Source: DASXUG01 sp964620425
GTDB taxonomy: Bacteria; Pseudomonadota; Gammaproteobacteria; Burkholderiales; Methylophilaceae
Direction: 5' to 3'
Length of the DNA: 64,000 bases
Assembly: GCA_964620425.1 (NCBI GenBank)
Contig: CAZUGV010000005.1
Span: forward strand, 1-64,000
Shown here piece by piece: positions 59,366 through 64,000 of the stretch. The translations under genes were made by a program, and so were the position numbers. Below the pieces are notes generated by a model that saw only the letters and a list, made by a program, of their open reading frames with translations, had not been told where the DNA came from and ran no database searches. Within the stretch, counting starts at the first letter, position 1, and every line of letters starts with the position of its first letter.

Positions 59366-59860
59366 TTATCTATACTTTGCATCTTGCGCACGATCTGCGG
59401 CAATTTGCGCTTCATATTGATCGCCAACGGCGAGTAGCATCTGTTTGGTATAGAGCAGATCTCCACGTTTTTCTCCGTGGTAATCAAACACTCGCGTTTC
59501 TACAATTGAATCTACAGGGCAAGACTCTTCACACATACCGCAAAAAATGCATTTGGTTAAATCAATGTCATAACGCGTAGTACGGCGTGTATTGTCTTCA
59601 CGTTGCTCAGACTCAATGGTAATAGCCATGGCAGGGCAAACCGCTTCGCATAGTTTACATGCAATACAACGCTCTTCACCATTGGGGTAACGACGCAAAG
59701 CGTGTAAGCCACGAAAACGGTTAGATTGTGGTGTACGCTCCTCAGGATACTGAATAGTAATCTTACGTGCGAAAAAATAGCGGCCTGTCAGCGCCATACC
59801 CTTTAGCAACTCTATCAGCATCAAACTACTTAAAAAATCTTTGATTTTGTTCATCATCAT
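59366..59860 (-). CDS. nuoI: NADH-quinone oxidoreductase subunit I
   Basis: NuoI carries two [4Fe-4S] clusters in the peripheral arm. The 164-aa protein has CIACKLCEAVCPAMAI and CIFCGMCEESCPVDSI, each with three Cys plus a fourth for the partner cluster. A start at 59860 and an upstream ATG are alternatives of one residue. It overlaps nothing and is six bases from nuoH. Confidence 0.97.
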   Translation of the reverse strand: MMMNKIKDFLSSLMLIELLKGMALTGRYFFARKITIQYPEERTPQSNRFRGLHALRRYPNGEERCIACKLCEAVCPAMAITIESEQREDNTRRTTRYDIDLTKCIFCGMCEESCPVDSIVETRVFDYHGEKRGDLLYTKQMLLAVGDQYEAQIAADRAQDAKYR

Positions 59861-59866
59861 CTCGCC

Positions 59867-60886
59867 TTAATGGAACAAATAAGCCCATGGGGTTTGCATC
59901 ATGGCACCAACCACAATAATCCAAACCAAGGTAATTGGAATAAACACTTTCCAGCCCAAACGCATGATTTGGTCATAGCGATAACGTGGGAATGTCGCCC
60001 TAAACCATAAGAAGCAGAATAACAGTGCCGCTACTTTTATTAACAACCATGGGAAGCCATCAGGAATAAATGGCAATGGAGACAACCAACCGCCCAAGAA
60101 CATGGTGGCGGCTAAAGTTGCCACCAACCACATATTGGCATACTCAGCCAAGAAGAACACTGCGAATGCCATGCCAGAGTATTCCACATGAAAACCTGCG
60201 ACAATTTCTGACTCACCTTCTGCCACGTCAAATGGCGCGCGGTTTGTTTCAGCCACAGCACTGATAAAATAAACTATAAACAAGGGGAACAATGGCCAAA
60301 TATACCACTGGTGTATTCCGCCAGATTGCGCCAAGACTATCTTGCCTAGATTCAATGTATTAGCACACATTAACACGCCCACTAGAGCAAAGCCCATGGC
60401 AATTTCATAAGATACGATTTGCGCGGCAGAGCGCAAAGAACCTAGGAACGCATATTTCGAGTTAGATGCCCAGCCCGCAATTATCACGCCATAAACAGCG
60501 ACTGAGGTCATTGCTAGAATATAAAGCAAGCCCGCATCCACATCAGCCAACACCATATTCAAATCAAAAGGCACCACCGCCCAAGCCGCAAATGCTGGCG
60601 CAATCGCTAAAATTGGGCCGATCAAAAATAATGTCTTATTTGAGGCTGAAGGAATGATAATTTCCTTCATGAGCAACTTTAGTCCATCAGCAAGCGGTTG
60701 CAACAAACCATAATATCCAACGCGATTTGGTCCAATACGTACTTGCATGTAACCGATTACTTTACGCTCTGCTAATGTCAAGTAAGCCACTGCAATCATA
60801 AGTGGTAACACAATCGCTACAATTTTAAGCAGTGTCCAAAGCACAATCCAAACTGGACCGAAGAAGTTTTCTAGCGCGAGCATCAT
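59867..60886 (-). CDS. nuoH: NADH-quinone oxidoreductase subunit H
   Basis: NuoH forms the quinone cavity with the peripheral arm. The 339-aa protein has eight helices, the conserved LTLAERKVIGYMQVRIGPNRVG and AETNRAPFDVAEGESEIVAGFH, both around the quinone site. The start overlaps the end of nuoG by four bases. Length is typical for the family. Confidence 0.97.
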   Translation of the reverse strand: MMLALENFFGPVWIVLWTLLKIVAIVLPLMIAVAYLTLAERKVIGYMQVRIGPNRVGYYGLLQPLADGLKLLMKEIIIPSASNKTLFLIGPILAIAPAFAAWAVVPFDLNMVLADVDAGLLYILAMTSVAVYGVIIAGWASNSKYAFLGSLRSAAQIVSYEIAMGFALVGVLMCANTLNLGKIVLAQSGGIHQWYIWPLFPLFIVYFISAVAETNRAPFDVAEGESEIVAGFHVEYSGMAFAVFFLAEYANMWLVATLAATMFLGGWLSPLPFIPDGFPWLLIKVAALLFCFLWFRATFPRYRYDQIMRLGWKVFIPITLVWIIVVGAMMQTPWAYLFH

Positions 60887-63267
60887 GCTGGCATCACCTC
60901 AATATCACCCATTAACTCGCCTAAGTCGTTAGTTTCGGGTGATGCGCCAGCAATACGGACACATCCACGCGCTACATTATTATCCACTTTAACAGGTAGT
61001 GTCGCTGAACCACCTGCTTGCTTCACTATGACTAAATCACCCTCTTTAAGATTGAGCTTGGCGATTTGCGCTTCATTCATAGCTGCAGATACTTTAGCCA
61101 TGTATTTGGTTTTTTGCAGTGGTGGTGAGCGACGCACAATCGGATCAGAGCGATATTGTGATACCTCGCCAATCCGCTGCAAAACATTGGTTTTATGAAT
61201 CACTTGTATTTCAATCAATTCACGTAAGTTGTTGTTGAGCGAACGCCACACGACTTTTGAGGGCTTTTCACCTTCAAAAATTGCGTCTTTCACCTGCTCG
61301 CTGCTATCAAACTCAAACCCTTCTAAACCCAATGTGTTCGCTAAGACACGCAACACTTTCCAAGCTGGTCGACTTTCACCTAGCGCCTTTGTAACCGCTT
61401 TAAAGCTTTGCACTCGCCCTTCCATGCTCATATAAGTACCTGAAGTCTCAGTAAATGGTGCGATTGGCAACAACACATTTGCATCATTCAGGGTGTCAGA
61501 CTTAAAGCTTGTTAACGCAACCACACACTCAGCTTGCGCCATGGCTTGTTTAGCGACGCGGGAATTTTGAGAATCTAACTCAGGCTCAACATTCAATAAC
61601 AAATAAGCTTTACGCGGGCTTTCTAACATCGCTTTAGCATTTAAACCATTTGCCGCTGGCATCGCACCAACCAAATGTGCACCTGTACTATTTGCGTGTG
61701 ACGCCAACAAACCAAAAGTTGCGCCACAGAGTGACGAGATTGCTTCGGCCAAACTATATAGCTCGGTAAAACGCTGATTATGCTGCGCAATATTGCCCAA
61801 GAAAATACCAGTTTTCGGGCTGATTAAATCATAATCTTTGCCAAGACCAGCCAAGCTTTCTGCCATGGCTTGCGTGTTGTCCCACACACCAACAGTCTCT
61901 AATAAATCACTCAATGATTTAGGTAAGCACAATGAAAGACGTTGCAACCCAGACATAGCTTTCAAAATCTGCGCCATGACGTTGACCATATTATTAGGTG
62001 AGGTAATTGCCTTATGGGTGACCTTCATTAAGGGGTCGTCACCCAATGGGTTTACAAATGAAAGCTCTGCTCCGTTCGCCACGGCCTTACGAATGCGTTG
62101 TGCCAATAATGGATGCTCATTGCGCAGATTACTACCCACAATCAGAATGCGATCCATATTCTCTAAATCTGGAATATTGCAACCCATCCAAGGTGTGCCG
62201 GTGCGCTTACCATCCATACGGAAATCGGTTTGGCGTAAACGATAATCAATATTGTCGCTACCTAGGCCGTGGGCAAGTTTTTTAGCTAAATAAATCTCTT
62301 CCATCGTGCTATTGGGGGAAACCAACACGCCTAGTTGCTCACCACCATGATTTTTAGTTACGTCTTGGATATGGGATGCGGCAAATTCTAGCGCGGTTTT
62401 CCAATCGGTTTCATGCCATTCCCCATGATGTTTAATCATTGGCACTTTCAGGCGATCCGGGCTATTCAAACCCTCGTATGAAAAACGGTCACGGTCTGAA
62501 ATCCAGCATTCGTTGATGCTTTCTTTCTCACGAGGCAACACGCGCATGACTTTGTTCTCTTTTACATGCACTTCAATATGTGAACCCAAACCATCATGCG
62601 GAGCGATTGAAGGTCTGCGCACTAACTCCCAAGTACGTGCTGAGTAACGGAATGGTTTACTGGTAAGCGCACCCACGGGGCATAAATCAATAATATTTCC
62701 AGACAATTCAGAATCGACAGATTTATCCACGTAAGCCGTAATTTCGGCATGTTCACCGCGGCCGACCATGCCAAGCTCCATCATGCCACCAACTTCTTTG
62801 AGGAAGCGCACACAACGCGTACATTGAATACAGCGCGTCATATCCGTGCTGACCAATGGGCCAATATTTTTATTTAAAACAACACGTTTTTCTTCGCTGT
62901 AACGGGAACCGCTAGCACCATATGCGACTGCAATATCTTGCAAATCACACTCCCCACCCTGATCGCAAATTGGGCAATCAAGCGGATGGTTAATCAGGAG
63001 AAATTCCATCACGCTTTTTTGTGCTTCTACCGCAGATTTTGAGCGGGTAAATATTTTCATTCCATCTGCAACAGGCGTTGCACAGGCTGGCAATGGTTTA
63101 GCAAACTTTTCAACTTGTACTAAACACATGCGGCAGTTTGCTGCAACAGATAGTTTTTTATGGTAGCAAAAACGAGGGATTGCGATGCCGAGTTTATCTG
63201 CGGCATCGATAATCGTAGTGCCGTGATCGACCTCTACTGCATTGCCATCGATTTCAATATTTAACAT
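60883..63267 (-). CDS. nuoG: NADH-quinone oxidoreductase subunit G
   Basis: NuoG binds the [2Fe-2S] and several [4Fe-4S] clusters of the NADH arm. The 794-aa protein has a ferredoxin-like N-terminus (CYHKKLSVAANCRMC), HPLDCPICDQGGECDLQD, and CIQCTRCVRFLKEV, followed by a long molybdopterin-family domain without a bound cofactor. The C-terminal Asp-decarboxylase-like domain ends IAGASPETNDLGELMGDIEV. It overlaps nuoH by four bases. Confidence 0.97.
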   Translation of the reverse strand: MLNIEIDGNAVEVDHGTTIIDAADKLGIAIPRFCYHKKLSVAANCRMCLVQVEKFAKPLPACATPVADGMKIFTRSKSAVEAQKSVMEFLLINHPLDCPICDQGGECDLQDIAVAYGASGSRYSEEKRVVLNKNIGPLVSTDMTRCIQCTRCVRFLKEVGGMMELGMVGRGEHAEITAYVDKSVDSELSGNIIDLCPVGALTSKPFRYSARTWELVRRPSIAPHDGLGSHIEVHVKENKVMRVLPREKESINECWISDRDRFSYEGLNSPDRLKVPMIKHHGEWHETDWKTALEFAASHIQDVTKNHGGEQLGVLVSPNSTMEEIYLAKKLAHGLGSDNIDYRLRQTDFRMDGKRTGTPWMGCNIPDLENMDRILIVGSNLRNEHPLLAQRIRKAVANGAELSFVNPLGDDPLMKVTHKAITSPNNMVNVMAQILKAMSGLQRLSLCLPKSLSDLLETVGVWDNTQAMAESLAGLGKDYDLISPKTGIFLGNIAQHNQRFTELYSLAEAISSLCGATFGLLASHANSTGAHLVGAMPAANGLNAKAMLESPRKAYLLLNVEPELDSQNSRVAKQAMAQAECVVALTSFKSDTLNDANVLLPIAPFTETSGTYMSMEGRVQSFKAVTKALGESRPAWKVLRVLANTLGLEGFEFDSSEQVKDAIFEGEKPSKVVWRSLNNNLRELIEIQVIHKTNVLQRIGEVSQYRSDPIVRRSPPLQKTKYMAKVSAAMNEAQIAKLNLKEGDLVIVKQAGGSATLPVKVDNNVARGCVRIAGASPETNDLGELMGDIEVMPA

Positions 63268-63269
63268 CG

Positions 63270-64000
63270 TTATTTACCTGTCACCATGGATTTACCATGT
63301 TGAATATAGTATTCAAACTCTGGTCTAAAATGCTTAATAAAACTCAACACTGGGGTTGCAGCGGCATCACCCAACGCACAAATGGTACGGCCTGAAATAT
63401 TACTGCTCACACTGGTGAGCAACTCCAAATCCTCCATCTTGCCTTGACCCTCGGCAATACGCTTAATTACGCGATAAACCCAGCCAGTGCCTTCTCGACA
63501 TGGGGTACATTGTCCGCAAGATTCTTCGTAAAAGAAATAAGATAGGCGTTTTAATGTGGAAACCATACATGTGGTTTCATCCATCACAATCATCGAACCA
63601 GCGCCCAAGCTAGAACCCGCTTTAGATAGTCCATCGTAATCCATCGTTGCACCCATAATGGCTGATGCTGGCATCACTGCGGTAGAAGGTCCACCTGGAA
63701 TCACCGCTTTAAGCTGACGGCCTTTCCAAACACCACCAGCCATATCAAGTAGATCAACAAAAGACGTACCCATTTTAACTTCAAAGTTTCCTGGGTTAAC
63801 CACATGGCCTGACACTGAAAATAATTTAGATCCACCTGAATTTGGTACACCTAAATCTTGAAACGCTTGACCGCCATGCTGCAATATCCAAGGTATTGAG
63901 GCATAAGATTCAGTATTATTAACGTTAGTTGGCTTACCAAACACGCCATAACTCGCCGGGAAAGGTGGCTTAAAGCGAGGCTGCCCTTTCTTGCCCTCAA
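63270..64000 (-). CDS. nuoF: NADH-quinone oxidoreductase subunit F, C-terminal part (cut by window edge)
   Basis: NuoF holds FMN, NADH and one [4Fe-4S] cluster. The visible part continues unbroken to the window edge; its first readable residues are EGKKGQPRFKPPFPA followed by SYGVFGKPTNVNN, so the gene starts beyond 64000. The cluster motif ESCGQCTPCREG is present, and ALGDAAATPVLSFIKHFRPEF ends the protein. nuoA-nuoE should lie further right. Confidence 0.96.
   Translation of the reverse strand, partial: EGKKGQPRFKPPFPASYGVFGKPTNVNNTESYASIPWILQHGGQAFQDLGVPNSGGSKLFSVSGHVVNPGNFEVKMGTSFVDLLDMAGGVWKGRQLKAVIPGGPSTAVMPASAIMGATMDYDGLSKAGSSLGAGSMIVMDETTCMVSTLKRLSYFFYEESCGQCTPCREGTGWVYRVIKRIAEGQGKMEDLELLTSVSSNISGRTICALGDAAATPVLSFIKHFRPEFEYYIQHGKSMVTGK

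Overview
The window looks like a chromosomal segment of a Gram-negative betaproteobacterium, most like a Methylophilaceae-type methylotroph. The basis is gene order and protein type: the kdsD-kdsC-lptC-lptA-lptB-rpoN-hpf-hprK-rapZ-EIIA-ptsH-ptsI block, nuoN followed by a DUF2818 gene and a nudix gene, a PEP-CTERM protein, and moderate G+C. No rRNA, tRNA or marker gene in the window settles the species. No CRISPR array, prophage or large insertion sequence was seen.

Layout. 1-3.3 kb is the distal end of an integron gene-cassette array: small plus-strand genes, each followed by an attC-type site. The cassettes carry a coiled-coil membrane protein, a PEP-CTERM protein, a small membrane protein, a DUF4160/DUF2442 pair whose first gene has an in-frame stop, and a VOC-fold protein. 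The integrase would lie to the left, outside the window. 3.3-7.2 kb (minus strand) holds a DUF2490 protein, a ThiO-like oxidase and a KefB-like cation/proton antiporter. 7.2-19.7 kb (plus) is the conserved LPS-transport, sigma-54 and regulatory-PTS block, ending in oligopeptidase A. 19.7-21.2 kb is a REP/RAYT region: a REP-associated tyrosine transposase, four REP hairpins and an unrecognised gene. 21.2-27.9 kb holds tpm, an EAL-HDOD protein, mpl, a TonB-like protein, a ferredoxin, PAP2, YqhA and HIT genes. 28.2-30.8 kb is an arsenic operon, arsC-arsR-arsI-acr3, with a readable ArsR-type promoter/operator. 30.8-46.4 kb is mostly minus-strand housekeeping: ruvC/ruvA, yebC, a tRNA-hydroxylation U32 protein, clsB with an EEP partner, nadA, nudB, aspS, nnrD and xthA. 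Small unknowns sit among these genes: a Cys-tailed 65-aa peptide, a DUF6338/proline-rich pair, and a 39-aa secreted His/Cys peptide just beyond xthA. 46.9-53.2 kb holds a HAD phosphatase, a ribbon-helix-helix/coiled-coil pair, an oxidoreductase, a lytic transglycosylase, a YeeZ-like protein, a YpfJ-like metallopeptidase and a nudix hydrolase. 53.3-64 kb is the respiratory complex I operon, nuoN back to a partial nuoF, which continues past the right edge.

How the genes work together. kdsD/kdsC make Kdo precursors, and lptC/A/B move finished LPS to the outer membrane. The PTS genes encode EI, HPr (His15 and Ser46 both present), a mannose-type EIIA, HPr kinase and RapZ, but no sugar permease, so this is a regulatory phosphorelay next to rpoN. 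ptsN is not at its usual place between hpf and hprK. The arsenic operon covers arsenate reduction, arsenite export and probably methylarsenite demethylation. The nuo genes form the proton-pumping NADH dehydrogenase.

The most unusual material is the cassette array with its decaying parts, the REP/RAYT family with a further pair of elements at 40.2 kb, the nested inverted repeat at 35.4-35.5 kb, the free-standing Cys-tailed peptide at 36.2 kb, and the secreted His/Cys micro-protein at 46.6 kb. I found no convincing complete novel multi-gene system.
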